From Amblyornis subalaris (lineage: Eukaryota > Chordata > Aves > Passeriformes > Ptilonorhynchidae), in NCBI GenBank assembly GCA_018881555.1, contig JACAXG010000050.1, forward strand, positions 2,852,001 to 2,916,000: a DNA stretch of 64,000 nucleotides, read 5' to 3'. A program made the position numbers and the translations under genes. The first letter of the stretch is position 1. Each line of letters starts with the position of its first letter. Positions 10,326 through 24,550 of the stretch are shown here, piece by piece. The notes under the pieces were generated by a model that was given only the letters and a program-made list of their open reading frames with translations, searched no databases and was not told the origin of the DNA.

Positions 10326-13300
10326 GCCATGTAATTCTGCCAGCCAAGAAAACAGGAAAGTAGTAAAGAATTTTGGGGAAAAAAAATAATGCCATTAACA
10401 GACAAAGAAAGTAATATTTACTAGCTCAGTTTTTACTACCTTGGTGGGGAAGTCTCTACCTTAGGACTCAAAAGCCATGAACATCAATGAATTCCAGCTT
10501 AGGACTTTGTTGTCTAATATCCAAAGAGAGCAGAGGAATGACTTTGTTATGTGTCTGTCCAATCAATGTCCAGAAATAGCAAAGATTATTTTTCAGGGCA
10601 GGTTTGACAGGCAAGTGTATGATGGGAATTGGTTTAATAAGACAACCTTTTAAAACAGTATATTCAGGAAATCCTTAGAGAAGCACATACCAGTATTCAT
10701 TTGACAGCCTTCTCTGTAAAAATATTTTTTCTCTAAAAAGAAAATAAAAATGAAAGTCACGAAGCTCAATAGCGATATATTCAATTTCCTCTTTTTTTTT
10801 TCATGAAATCACAAACTCTAATTAACCAGGCTTGGAGTTTTTTGTTNTATTGAAACAGAAGCTCATTTAGAGCCAATGAGCCCATTCAACAATAATGGAA
10901 ATAGATACTGCTGCTCCATTCTCCTCGCTGACACCACCTTTACCGCATACCATCTCATCACCATAAACCAACTAACGTTAGCCCACATNGGTCATTAGCT
11001 TAGCTTTGCAAAGAACTTTCTGTTTTCTCGTTTATGAAGAGGAAAAACAATACCATGAATAATTACTTCTTTTCACTGCCTCAGAAACTGAGGTGAGGAA
11101 AACTGCCAATCATACAACAGTAGTTTCTTCTGTGTCCCAACTAAAGCATAGTACCCAAGTCCAAAATACTTCATCCTCAGAAGTTCTGCAGTGTTGAAGC
11201 ATTTAGTGTTGTATGTTCACATCTTATTCAAGTAGATTGTCCCTGTGATTTTTACATGACCAATAAATCAAATATCTGATGGTCACAGCCTATAAAATTG
11301 CAAGATGTGCAAAAATTAAGATATATTACAATACAGAGTATTATCAGAGACGTTTTAGAGCCTTCATTGCTTACATATTTCATTTGTTGAGGCTTTCTTT
11401 GAAATCGTTACAGTTAATTGTTTCATATTAAAAGAAAATGAAGATGAAGTTTCTTGTGTTGATGCATGCCTTCAGAACTAGAATTGAACAGAAATACAAA
11501 AGAATTCAAAAATCACACAAAAAAACCCCAGGCTGCTCTGTCCCACCCCCAAGGACAGAGAAGCATATTTAGTAAGCGAAGTGAACACAGAGCACTAGGG
11601 CTAGGAGAAACCACAGTGTTTCATTCCACAGTTTGCTCAAGTTAATATTCCAGAAAATCTATTCACAAAGAGCAGAAAATATTAATGCAAGATAAACCTT
11701 CTGCACAGGACTGCACTGACAATATAAAGTCATTCAAAATCCACCTTAACTTTGCATCTTTATAGTACAAAGCCCCTGGAGTTCTTAGACTGGTCCTACA
11801 GGCTCATGACAGTTTTGTAGCCCAGAAAGAGAGGACTTAGTGTGATATTAATGCCCTAATTATTCAACTTTTTAATGTCAACTCCTTTAGGGCATGCATC
11901 TGAAACAGCCACTGCTGTCCTGGCATTACAGAAAGGAAACATCTTCCAACATCCCGAGAATGTCTGGGATAAAGAGTTAAAAAAGAGTAAAGAATAAAAT
12001 TATTTCTTTTCCCAAGCTGAAAAGAAAAAAAGGGGTTTATTTTTTCATGATTCAAAAAGTCTTTTGAACCAAGATTACATCTGAGATCTGGTATCTAAAA
12101 TAAGATGGAAGAAAATAAAAAAAGATGGAAATATTATTAGTGATTGGTTTTACACTTCAAAATACTGGGACTTGGTCACTGCTGCACGATGGAAAATTTA
12201 TGCTGAAAATTTGTTTCTAGTTTTGACTTCACATCTACATAGAAATACACACAGAATTCTTCTCATCCCCCCCTTTTACACATACTTGTCAGAATTTTAT
12301 ACTCCCTGTAACAATCTTCCTCAGTGTATTTTTAGACTGTAATTTCTTTACATGCAAAACATAAATTTGAGTCTTTCTGCTGCCTGTTTACGTCCTTGGC
12401 ATTATTTGCCCCTGTGTTCATTTCTACATTTCTTCATTTCTTTCTCTTATATCAGCAGTTATATTTGAAATGTCCTTCAGTGCTTTCTAGATGCGTGTGT
12501 GCCTCATCTTCATTTGTCTTGAGACAGATTCAAGCAGCAGCTAGTTTAGTCATTTTAAACTCATTATTTCCTATCTTTATTTGTGAGTTTACTTCCTTTC
12601 TGCTATTTATTTTTTCTCATTGTAATTTTATAAGCCTCTCCGATTTCTCTTAACAAACCAGCTATCTCCTTTTATATATGTTGTAATTTCTTTTCTTCAC
12701 ACATTGTTCTGGTTTGGCTTACTGTCATATCCTTCCATTTGGCAGAAAACGGGAATGCTCAAATGGCCAGGCTGAAAAAATCATATTCTATGCACAGCAC
12801 CTTATTGATATGCATTTCTTACATACATTTCATAAAAGTTGTTCTTGTAATTTATACTGCAAGTTCCTAGAAGAAAAAAAAAAGTCCTCTCTTTGGAATT
12901 TCAGTATATGATTTGAAATAATGCAAATCAGAAGCAGCACCTCTAACACATATCTATTTTAATCTTCAGGCATATATATATTATTTAGCACTTGAGCGGA
13001 TGAGAATCCTGAGCACACAACAGTTGTAGGAGCATTGCATGCTTTCAGTAAGCAATTTTGTAAATCCCTCCTTGGCCTTTAGAGTACCTAACAATTTTTG
13101 TATTGCTATTTCTGTAAATGGTTATATATATGTTTAAATGTGTATTCCTATGCACCTGTACTTAANGAAAAACATCGAAATCTGGTTACCTATTTACTGT
13201 AGTAATTTCTTTCCTCAGAGACCCTATGTTCCCCAGATACACAGATGTCTCACTGCTCAGCTCAGCTCTGCTCCTGTTAGCTTGCACATACCTGTCTTGA

Positions 13301-16300
13301 ACTCGGCAGGAAAAGTCACCAAGCCTCAATGAGTGCCAGAACACACGCTGCTGTGCCTCTCCTGTGTTCAAATGGATTTGCTTTCATATGTGAGATGGAA
13401 AGAGGAACTACAGGACATTACTTCTGGCAGTGCATCTCCAACGCACAACATGCCACAGCAGACTTTAGCCCTGCTCAGTTCCCATCTCTGTCAACTCAAA
13501 ATGTATATTAAACTATCACCATGCATGCAGAAAGGTCTGGGCTCATCGGGGAAGGGGTAGGGGAAGATGAAGATCTGAACTTTTGTATCATAGAGCTTTG
13601 ACATACCTGGTTGAAGAGGTATTGCACATGGGAACTGAGTGATCACTACCTTAAATGCCTGGGGTTTGTGAATCCAGCTCTTTNCTNGTGTTAATGGCCT
13701 CAAAAAATGATTTTGAATGTTTCTGCTTAAGAACTTTGGTCACAGAGATGAAAAAAACCCATTACGATAGTGCTGGGCTCAGGAGGAAGCTCAGACCCTC
13801 TCACTCACAGTCCATTTCTCTTTCCTGAGACAGACAGAAAACAAGCTGTGGGGTTGTCTGGCTACTTGGCCTTTCCGGAGCACTTAGGCAGTGCATCTCA
13901 GAGATTAGGAGAAACTGAGAGGAGGTCAGTAGATAGTGGCAAGGGAGACAATCTTGGGCAAAGTGATTACCCAAATAAAGTCCATTCCTGCTTACCTTAT
14001 CTCTAGCTAAGAGTTTGTGCCCTTTTCATGCCTGGCTGTGGACAGGACAGTCCCTTTATAAATGACAAGAAGAACAGGGTAGATCTGGCTGTTCTGGCTT
14101 CTGTTGTGAGGCTGGCAAGGCATGGCAGACCAAGTAAGCTGGAGCCATGTGTGGTAGCTACTGAAATGTCATTAGGGCATGCAAGCACAGGGTGTTGGTT
14201 ACATTAGTGTCCTATGACTGACAAGTGGCATTTCCAGCTCTGATGGGGTTGGCTGCCAGGCAGATGTGTGTTTAGCAGGAGGTTAAATCAGTGGAACTCC
14301 AATATTTTATAGCCTTAGTCTACAGTGTCTTGTCAGTGTGTCTTTTGGAACCTGTGCTGGTTATTGGATACGACTTTTGTCTGGGTTGTTCTCATGTATG
14401 TGGTTCCAAGGCTTGCCTGTGGAATACCAAGTCCTGCTGGTTTCCAAATTTGCACTTGCACCCAAGGTCTGGGTAGGTAAGCCTGAAGGTGCTTGTAGGG
14501 ACTTTGTAATGGGACAGAATCTTTGGGCCAGTTTGTAACAGCAGAATATGAGGGGCACTCCAAACAACTGAATCAGAAACCAAAATACATAGTAGAAAAT
14601 TCAGTACAATTGAGAGCTTATATAGGGAAACTAAAGTAAGATACCTCAATTGGAAACAAAAATTAAAATGATTCAATTCAAATCAGTGGTAACAAATATT
14701 CTGGGCCAAACTCAATTTAAAATACTGAGGCCGTATGTCATGAAAGAGCCCACAAAGGGAATATTGGAGACCAGCCATCCTTAATGGTATGTGTACACAG
14801 GCCATAGATCCTGTTCATTTACAGATCTCTAAGCCAGAAACAGAAACTCTGACAGAATCTCAACCATTTAGTTGACAAGTGACAAGAGATACCGGAAATG
14901 GCCTCTCAGTAGGTACCACTAACACTGAAAGAAAATCTGCATTATTGTTTCTGTTCAGATCTAAGAGAACAAAATAGATCGATAAAAAGTTCCATGAAGT
15001 GACACATTAATCTTTTACTGATTTAAATGTATATCTGCCTTGCTTTTACAAATCTCCCCAGATAAGAGGAATTCAAGGCAAGCCACTTTCAATGCACTAT
15101 GCAGGAGGTAGTAGTTTCACAGGCTTCTTTTGGCTTAAAATATATCCCTGAGAATTTTCACTAAGTTCTACATATTTCTTGAAGGAACTGAATCTATTGA
15201 AATGCATATAGATGATGTTCTGACTTTTGAGAGTACGGCAGGAGAACATCACAAAAGACTAAAAAGTGCATTTGACAGGACTATGAAATAGGACCCAAAT
15301 TATACAATAAATGTAAAGCTTCAGGCTCCAGAAATGTTTGAAAGAAGGCCTAAAGAAGGCAGTCAATTCCTAGCTATTCCAGACTTCAAAGATGAAAAGA
15401 CAAATGAGTGTGCAAAGTGGGAGGGATGGTAAAAATCTGTGGGAAAATTCATGCCAAGCTTGACAGTCTTTATTAGTAGCTGTCAAGCACTTAGAAAGAA
15501 GAGCACACAATGGTTTCAAGCTTGGACAGAGACTTTCACATCTTACAGGGTTAATAAAATTCCTATTCTCAAGTACTTTGATAACAGTACACAGACCTAG
15601 ACATTTTCAGATGCTTTGGAAAATTGCTGAAGGACAGGACGCTTACAGAAAAGGCTGAACACAGGGTACTTACGAAATCAGAATGTCCCTATGCTTTAGG
15701 AAGAGGGTAGGTGAAAGAAGTTTTACATTTTCACTTAAAGAAAATTGGCAATAGCAGGAACTAGTCACATAACATTTGTGCTCACAGGAAAGGTGGCACT
15801 GGTTAAATATAACTGAAAAATAAGGTGGGGTTTTATCGATTGCAATTATAATATTTGAAAATACAGCATAAACATGGAAATGTACTGATAGAGACACTCT
15901 TAAGAAGCATTCTCAAAAATAAAGGTGTACTATTACATGGCAACAGTAACAAAAAATCTGTCTCAGAAACTATATTGTTGGATTATTATTTGTGCTACTA
16001 TAAGGCTGTGTGGAGAAATTTGTTTCAATTTTTTCACGGGAAAATTTAAATCTGCATTTGTCAGATATGTCCTAGAAATTGTTAAATCTTATCCTTGTCT
16101 ANCACCTGATAGGCAGAACTGGATTATGGATTTCAACATGTAATCTGTCAAGTTCCAGACAACCTTAACTGAATGGTCTAGTGGAAAAGGCCACTAAGAC
16201 ACATAAAAGGTTATTCACAAGCAACTCTAGAAGAGATGTATGCTTNCTGCTGATGAATGTGTGAGCACCACCTCTGGAATGGTGTACCACTAGCTGAAAT

Positions 16301-16599
16301 TTAGTTTAACACAAAAATCAAGACCAGACCTCCTCGACCAGGAGGAAAATGGAAGGCAAAACTGTTTCTGAATATAAAATCATACAGTGATAGCATGACA
16401 GGAGTTCTAGGGTATTAAAGTTTTGGAAGCCTGGAGGTACAGACCGTATGCATAAAGGCATTTAGTGGATGCAAAAGGACAGTGACTTGTGAAACTGTGC
16501 TTTTTTTGTCTTATACAAACTTGGGAACAGACTTTTATGGGAAGCTTGAAGCCATTACAATGTTTTTCTGATTAAAAAAAAATTTATTAGGCAAAGTAT

Positions 16600-17170
16600 T
16601 GCCAGCCAGTCAAGGGAGGTGATTGTCCCACTCTATTCTGAACTGGTGTAGCCTCACCTGGAGCGCTGGGGGGAGTTTCAGGCACCACAATGTAAAAAAG
16701 TCATCAAGCTGTTAAAGAGTGTCCAAAGGAGGNCCACAAGGATGGTGAAGGATCTGCAGGTGAATCTGTGTAAGNAGCAGCTGAGGTCACTTGGTCTGTT
16801 CAGGCTGGAGAAGAGGAGACTGAGGAGAGACCTCATCACAGTCTACAACTTCCTCATGAGAGGAAGAGGAGNGACAGGCACTGATCTCTTCACTCTTGAG
16901 ACCAGTGACAGGACCTGAGGGAATGGCCTGAAGTTGTGTCAGGGAAGGTTTAGGTTAGATATTAGAAAAAGGTTCTTCATTCAGGGGGTGGCTGGGCACT
17001 GGAACAGGCTCCCCAGGGCAGTGGTCACAGCATCAAGCCTGACAGAGTTCAAGAAGCATGTGGGCAATGCTCTCAGGCACGTGGTGTGACTCTTGGGGAT
17101 GATGCTGTGCAGGGCCAGGAGTTGGACCTGATGAGCCTTGTGGGTCCCTTCCAATTCAGTGATTCTGTAG
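16600..17170 (+). mobile_element. CR1 LINE fragment, 3' portion
   Basis: Forward-strand CR1 running from the end of ORF2 to the 3' terminus. Readable landmarks in order are the C-terminal ORF2 region (an AGGCTGGAGAAGAGGAGACT segment near 16800), a GAACAGGCTCCCCAGGGCAG segment near 17005, and the terminal stretch GTGGGTCCCTTCCA followed by GATTCTGTAG at 17161-17170. The CR1 5' end is missing, the usual result of abortive target-primed reverse transcription. Frame disruptions and three ambiguous bases (16733, 16775, 16872) show that it is not coding-competent. Confidence 0.9.
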
Positions 17171-20100
17171 TAGTGAGGAGGGAGGAGAGAAGAGAGAAAC
17201 TGCTTTTCCCTAAAAGCCAAGTGAAAGCAGGATTGTACAAAGAGCTAGAGGATTGCAAAATGGTGGAAAATGGGTCAAATTCTCAAGTGCTCTTACAAGA
17301 CCAATGAGAATACGTAGAGCACTACTAAAATAGTTTAATGGGTTTTTTATGACCCCTGTAGAAGAAAATTTAGGGTGAGATCAGCCTCTATTCCTAAAAA
17401 AAGAAGGAAACACGAGGAATTTATGTGCTGGCCCTTTGAGAGTACAATAACGAAGAACAAAGTGTATGGCCTAAGACCATTAAATTGAAACCATGAGTTC
17501 TGAGCAGAAAGCATGTTAGAGTCAGAAGAAAGCAGATCTGGATCCCCTNCTCTTTATACTCTTTATATAGTGACATTTCATAAGAAAGAGTAACACTGAT
17601 AATGAAGAGGTGACAANGAAAAATTTTGTCACATATCTTGCGGCTTTTAGTTGCCAGCTGCCAGTTAGGCCTGATTTCTTCTCTAGTCCAGCACAAAGAG
17701 AAAGTGCAAACACTTCCATTCTTTGGGATGAGGGAGATGAGCTGTGTTCAGGCAACACTGAAAATGGGAGAGATGGTTTAAGAACCTGTTTCTTACTGCT
17801 TCCTAGTGATGTCACTGCTTTCCTGCTAAGTAGTGCACTTATTTTCTGTCCTTATTAATATGGCACATCCAAACACCAACAGGGAAGATGCTTGCCAGCA
17901 TGAACNAAATATGTAATACAAGCATATAGTTTTGCTTACAGCTGTAGCTGGAGAGACACTTGGACCTTGGTTGCAAGTAGATGCCTTATCCCCAGCAGGT
18001 AAAATAATTGCCACAAAATCAGCAATCTCCCCAGGACCTGTGTACAACAAAGCTTCATTGGGTACATTAACCAAGCTTCGGATGTGACATAATTGGCAGG
18101 GATCAGAGTGGAAACATGAATCTAGTTGGATTCAAACAACTCTGCAATAATTATACAGTCAGCTCTCATTCAAAAATACAGGGAGATGAAAAATTCCCAT
18201 GATCTGTGCGACCATTTTAACTTTGTATCCAACATGTAAGCGGATTTCTCACCTTGCTNAGACTAGAGTCAATGAGAAGCAGCTGAAGCTAATAGAGTTA
18301 TAGAACCATGTAGTAGGAGAAATTGTATCAGGACTTATATCTACGTACAAAATTGGATTTGTTTTAACTTTAGAGTTTCAAAGGCTTCTTGACATGAAGG
18401 TGAAACAATACAGCAGAATGGTATTAGCTGCTAGCATACAGCTGCACTCAGCATTAACCTGCTGTTCAGTCTGCCTCTGCTCAGGACAGCCCAGAGTCAA
18501 GGGGTAGCACAATGCAGGAAATTGGTATTCAAAGACACTTAAGAGACATGGGGCTGGATTATGATGGCTACTGATAGTCTGCTCTTTGGGCCTAAACATA
18601 CTTTTAAAATCCTTTCTTTCCCATATGCATGGAATTTCCTTTGTGGAGAATATATGCTTAGGTTACCTAGGGGATACTGTGCTGATGCAAATATGTGTAG
18701 AAGAGGAGAGATACAATGATATTATCTTGAGAAAATGTCTATCACCATCCTGAAGAACTNCATCAGTTCTTGAAATAGAAAAGCATAAAACTGACATAAT
18801 GAAACCAGCAAGACAAGACCTCAGAATATGGAAGAATGTGTTAACTCAAAAAGCCAAGGGAAGAATCCAGGTCAGTGTTACTTGTGGCATCATGAAAAAT
18901 AGCAACCAGACACACAAAAAGGGAAAGAGGGGAAAAAAGGTTTATTGGGCAGTGTCAGGATGATTAAATGTCAAAAAACCACCCAGTCTTTGTAAAAGAT
19001 CGGTGATAAAAATACCATCCCGTGAAGGTTGAAAATAGCAGAATAACTTACAGGAATAAGTGTCCCACTTTTACGAATGTGACCTCTAGGGTGAATTACT
19101 AAAATCTTGGCATAGGTAACTGAGGATTAGAAAGANAGCATGTAGCTATAAGTGAGTATGTACTGGACTAATAACCCTAAAATACGTGACTGAAGAAACT
19201 CACAGAAAAAGTCATAATCCATTTAAAAAGCTTTAGATGTGAAAGGACAGCAGTAACAGGTAAAATATCTATAAAGCGATGCTATATTTAAAGATAGATG
19301 ATGTACACAGCAAATTAAGAGAAAGTAACTCTCTTTCAGCATTTTTTTCCCTTATGAAATAAAGTTCAAAGACAGTTTGTGACACTTAAAGGGATCCAGT
19401 GAAGGTTGTAGCAACATATGGAAGGAAGAAAATAAAAAAAAGGACAAGTCAGGTAGTGGATAAAAACCAAGTTAATTTCATGTCATGAATTCATTGTTTG
19501 AGCCATTCCATAGCTGTACTTCCAGATCTTTCACAGATGTGCATATTTCTTCTAATCCTAGGTTTTTATATTTCTCTGGAGTGAGCCAACCTAATCATTC
19601 CCATTCTCTCTTTCAGCTGGGTCTTTCAAAGTTTGTTTGTACATGAAAGAGCCTGCCTAATTTACTTCTGCGGCTTTTCAGGGGACAGTACTGACTTTGC
19701 TGTCTCAGAGGTGTCTATGGTCCTATCAGAAAACCCGAATTTTTTCAAGGAGGCTGGCAACAGTTTGAAAAGACTAACCAAACTTCTAATTATTGTGTTA
19801 AGGAAGCAAAACTTTGAGTTTTTAATTTGAAGAAGAACATATTATAAAGACTGAATCCGGAGTTAAGGAATTTAAACCATAGTTTTGTTATGTTTTCTCA
19901 GCAGAAATTCTTGGGATAGGAAGATAAAACACACCCTCTGAGAGAAGCAAAAATTACAACGTGTAAGGATCTACTGTGCCCTGCCCAGACCTAGGAAGCA
20001 TTACATTAGGTTATAAAGTAATGCAGATGTACTTAAATCTAGTCACTGAAATGTGAAATCAAATAGAAAGCATGCTTAAGAAGAAGAGATTCCTGAAAGA

Positions 20101-22129
20101 ANCCTTACAACAGTCTGGAGTAAGTACAGAATGTGTGCATTTTACCAGTTATATATGTTTAGTGAAATGAATTTAAAACACGTAGAGCACCCACACAAGT
20201 TTTTCCAAGATGCTGGGGCACCATATGATTACTCATTTACTCATCTTTAGATGGAACTAACATCCCAGAAAGCAAATGTGTGAGATCTTGCTAGAGACAG
20301 CTTTAGTGTTCCTTCTATTCGCTTCCTTCATTTATTCCCGTATACAATCTCACGCGGAACCCTTTTTTCAAAAGCTGTAGTAATCACTTTGCTGAATGAT
20401 GCAGGGAATCACTATGAGTTTCAAGACTGCACTAATTTATAGTCAAGCATAAAGCCCTGTCTGACACATNAAGGACCAAGCAAAAAATAGATGATATAAA
20501 TGGCAATTCACTAAAATCTCTGTTAAATGTATAAAAAAATGCCCAAATTATTGAAAGACACTAGCAGCAGAATTTGAAGGTAGAGTTATACAGTATTTCC
20601 TTGGATTAAAGTCCACCAAAATAATGCAAATTTTATAATCTGGGTATCAAAACCTTTCTGGAGGAAAAGGAATTTCCAAGAATGTATTCCTATGTTTGAT
20701 TGCAAATACAGCAAAATGAATGCTCTTTTCTGACATGTTCAGACTATAAACAGAATTGCAGAGACATGCAAATAATTCATCAGTTAAACTTGCTAACCAC
20801 TTCCAACTTGAGAGTGACCATGATGTGTAACAGTTATTTAAGCTGAACTACTGTACCAGCCCNTACTCAAAAATCAACTGCAAATGCATCTTTGAACGGC
20901 TTTTCTAGAAAAAATATCAACCCTCTATACCTNAGATGATGACACAGAATGGCTGAAAAACTGTTATTTCTGAAAAAAAAAACATGGAGAAAACATCCAC
21001 GGGTCTAAGGTGATGAAAACCAGTCAGCCATTTGGAGCACAACTACACAAGGCCTGTTTCTAGTATTTTTAAGTTTTTAAGGTCAATATGAGGTTCATAT
21101 CAAGCCAAGGAAAAGATTTTTACATGGTGCTAATGTCTTGAGACAGTCAAGTGTCGCTGAGATTTGTCAGATATTGCCTTTTTTATTAACATGGTTTTGT
21201 AAACAAAATAATCACAAAGACCACATAAAGACAAAACTGTGGTTCTCACCTTTAAAAAAGCAGTGGTGTTAGCTGACTCACAGTGTCATTTTTAACCACC
21301 AGGAATCTTGCTTTGCAACTCTACATATCACAGAGGTTATAAAACAGAACTGGTAGACCCAAGGTTACCAAATATGATTAGAGNGATAACACGTGAAGAG
21401 GAAATCATGCATAGAGAAAGATGCTACAGAAAAGCCTCACATATATTTAGAGATGAGTAATGTTAAATCTTCTGTTTTAAGATTATGCAACTATGGGACA
21501 TCCATAGCTTAACACAATGAAATCTTGCCATCCAAATCCATCATAATAAAAGCATGATGTGACAGAGAAATTCTCACATTAATGTTATTTATAATGCTGC
21601 ATAGCTGAGCCCGATAGCATCATCAAGCTGCAAAGGAGAGGGACATACCAAAATATAGTGTTCTTGGCAGGCTGCAAAATAGAACAGGGATCTCAGAACT
21701 TGAGACTCATCCAACTTACTTCAAGTACATGAAACACAAAGGATTCAAATAAACCATAATAACACTGGGTTAGAAAAATAGTGGTCTACAGACATATCAA
21801 AAAGATACGAGCTGTGAACAGTGAAAAACAAGTAATTTTCCATCACATTAAGTATTAACAGAAAGAAGAATCCAAAGAAAAACAGTATTTTCCTTTCCAG
21901 ATCATAAAAATATATTTTCAATTTACAGAAAAAAAATCCAACATAGTTTATGCTTCTATGCTTTTTTGTATTTGATGGTCATTCCAATAAGGGTTTATGA
22001 AAAGAAGTCTTCCCTGTTCAGCATCCTTGCCTGGGTATGTATGCCTGGGGATTTCATGCACTGTGGTGTGTGTATAGAGAGATACGCAGTAGCCACTCTG
22101 TATGAAGACAGCTAAAGAGTGCAACATTA

Positions 22130-22400
22130 TATAACACCATTTACTGAATTTATCAAGCTGTAATCACAGCAAAGTTCCTGTGATTACACGTTTTAAATGG
22201 CTTCCTGACTGCACCTCCTAAAAATTCACTAGCTCACATGTGCATTAGTATTAGGAACTGCACTTTACTTAACCCTTTGCTTTTAATTCAGCCTCTCATT
22301 TCTGACACTTCTCTCCTAAAGGCCAAGTTCATTTTCTCTCTGAATCAGTCGCTGATAATCTCCCCAGTCATCAAACTCTCAGGCTTAAATGAAAAATATC
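22130..22400. promoter_or_regulatory. Candidate conserved noncoding element with inverted repeat
   Basis: A block of balanced, non-repetitive sequence containing a perfect 11-base inverted repeat, TGTAATCACAG (22159-22169) and CTGTGATTACA (22178-22188), with an 8-base loop. The TAATC/GATTA cores are bicoid/OTX/PITX-like. The repeat would also fold as a hairpin in RNA. Whether it is a paired homeodomain site or coincidence cannot be settled from one sequence. Confidence 0.25.
22159..22188. repeat. Perfect 11-base inverted repeat
   Basis: Both arms match without error over 11 bases around the loop at 22170-22177. This is among the cleanest short palindromes that I noticed in unique sequence in this window. 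Confidence 0.6.
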
Positions 22401-24520
22401 ACAAATTGTATAGATAAGTAAATTGAATAAAACTGAGTAAATAAACCAAACATAACAGACTAGACTTAACATGAGAAAACCCTACTAAATTGGTCACCAC
22501 TGTAGAATACAGATTGTTTGAATTATCTCACACTTTTAAAACCCACTGGTAACAGCTTCCAATGAACGTTTTTGCCTAGCTGGCACATCCCAAACATTTA
22601 CTAAAATTTGGGCTGATATTGCTGTTTATTACTAAAATTGCCTATGACTTCCTAGGGTAAGATTTTGTTTACAGTAATTTGTAACTTGGAAAAATACCTG
22701 TCTCTTTGCCTACTGTTTACCTCAGGCTCTCTTTTTTATTGATATCTTTTTAAAATATCCAGAACAATTTTGTAATTTCTACTATCATAGCTGCAGCAAA
22801 AGATTGTTTTGCCTTTGTAAAAATTCTCTTGTGACCTTCTTTTGAAAAGTTCTTGCAAACACCATCTTGAAATTTGTGAGGGCATAGAGAATTTTTGTTA
22901 GTCTTGTGTTTGAAAATACACCTTTAGTCAATGCCCATCACATCTCTTAAGTGTTCAGGGGCCAGCAAAGGGCTCTTGTCCAACCTCCTGCTCAAAACAG
23001 GATCAGCTCTGAGATCAGACCAGGCTGAGGTCCATGGTAAAAAGTGTTGGAGTCAGGGTCAGAGCAGAGACATCAAACAGGAGACCCCTGTGGCAGAAAG
23101 AGCTTCAAAGTCTCTCAGTCCCAACAGTCACCTCCAAAAGTGTCACTGTTATTTACCTACATGGTATTGCTGCTTCTAGGGATTGCTGGTGTAGATACCT
23201 AAGACTTACACTCCCTTTTCCCAGGAAAATAATTACTAAAAGAAAAGCAAAATTAGGGTGTCTAAAGACAGAATGGTGACTTTTCCAATAGTTAGGCACA
23301 GGACCAAAATCCATTTTTCAGTTGTGTCTAAACACAACTTAAAACTATTTCATCCTCCCCTCCCAGATCTCAGAATTTTCAGGCTACCAAAAAGATCAAA
23401 ATTCTTATGTGAAGTCAACTTAAAATGCTGTTCAAATTTAAATAATTTCTTTCAGTGGTAGGTCAACATTTTCATTCTTTTTCCTTTCTAACTTTGTTCA
23501 TTTTTCAAATGAAAATTCTTCTCAGATACAAAAGATATAATTTTCATTTACAGGAATCTGAATTAAAATAATTCAGTACTTCACAGGGAAAATATTTCAG
23601 CTAGAAAAGTAAAAAAAAATTACTTTTATGTCTTCAAAGCAAACATTATCTAATAGTGTTCACTCTTAAAAATTTTTAAATATTTTTGATTCCTTCAAAA
23701 TGCCAGCTACAGTATTAAAAATTAAAAAAAACTTTTCACCACTACTCATGCATTTTTTTGTATAGCTTCAGAATATGAATTTATTAACAATGAGTTTAAG
23801 TTCATAACACCCTTGCAAGATGGGGGAAGAGGGTTAGTTATTTCTTCTTCATAAAAGCTGAACTGAGACATAAGAGAAAATCCGTAAGTACAAACTGATT
23901 TGGAAGTCCAATAAGGACACCTAGGACCAAGTCTTTCAGACTACCTAGAATTATTTTATTTCATCTGTTCTGTATGTATTTTACATTAATTTTTATGATG
24001 AATGCACTCAGCAGTTTTACAAATCATACCTCAAGGCTTCAAAGCCTGCTCACCTGCTAAAATCTTCTTCTAAATTACTTTGTCAGCATCACACAGAAAT
24101 GTGATGTAAGCGTGATGTTGTGGCAGAGACAGGGATTTTATTAGAAAACTTTATCATAAATGGTGAAGTTGAACTATTTTAATAACAGATGCTCTCTCCT
24201 TAGGAATGGACCCATCAGGATCACCAAGTCCAGCTCCTGTCCCTGCACAGAGTCACACCATGTGCCTGAGAGCAGTGTCCAAATGCTTCTCGAACTCTGT
24301 CAGGCTTAGTGCTGTGACCACTTCCCTGGGGAGCCTTTCCAGTGCCCAAACACCCTCTGGGTAAAGAACCTTTTTCTAATATCTAACCTAAACCTCCCCT
24401 GACACAACTTCAGGCCATTCCCTCAGGTCCTGTCACTGGTTTCAAGAGTGAAGAGATCAATGCTTGCCCCTCCTCTTCCCCTCGTGAGGCAGCTGTAGAC
24501 TGCAATGAGGTGTCCCCCCA

Positions 24521-24550
24521 GTCTCCTCTTCTCCAGTCTCCTCTTCTCCA
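24521..24550. repeat. 15-base tandem duplication within CR1
   Basis: GTCTCCTCTTCTCCA occurs twice head-to-tail (24521-24535 and 24536-24550). In the related CR1 copy at 49380-49420 the word occurs once and is followed by a GCTGAACAGACCAA segment that is absent here. Confidence 0.75.

Larger units (their letters stand above)
7561..16599. other. Long AT-rich non-genic stretch
   Basis: Nine kilobases with no recognisable gene, RNA or transposon. Scattered simple tracts include an AAC-repeat at 8045-8057 and a TA-rich run at 10302-10325. An octamer ATGCAAAT lies at 12921-12928. The longest open frame (minus strand, 9992-10405, 137 codons) translates to a hydrophobic, AT-driven product without a family resemblance and is probably spurious. 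Confidence 0.5.
17171..24202. other. AT-rich non-genic DNA
   Basis: No gene, RNA or transposon recognised across seven kilobases. Open frames are short and hydrophobic or low-complexity. A POU octamer ATGCAAAT followed by AATT lies at 20766-20777. The stretch at 22130-22400 looks like a noncoding regulatory element (separate entry). Confidence 0.5.

Noticed and set aside
9992..10405. 137-codon minus-strand open frame
   Set aside because: Hydrophobic, aromatic-rich product driven by AT composition, with no motif or family likeness.
16600..17170. Possible protein-coding exon cluster
   Set aside because: The GC-richer block is fully explained by CR1 ORF2 C-terminus and 3' UTR.
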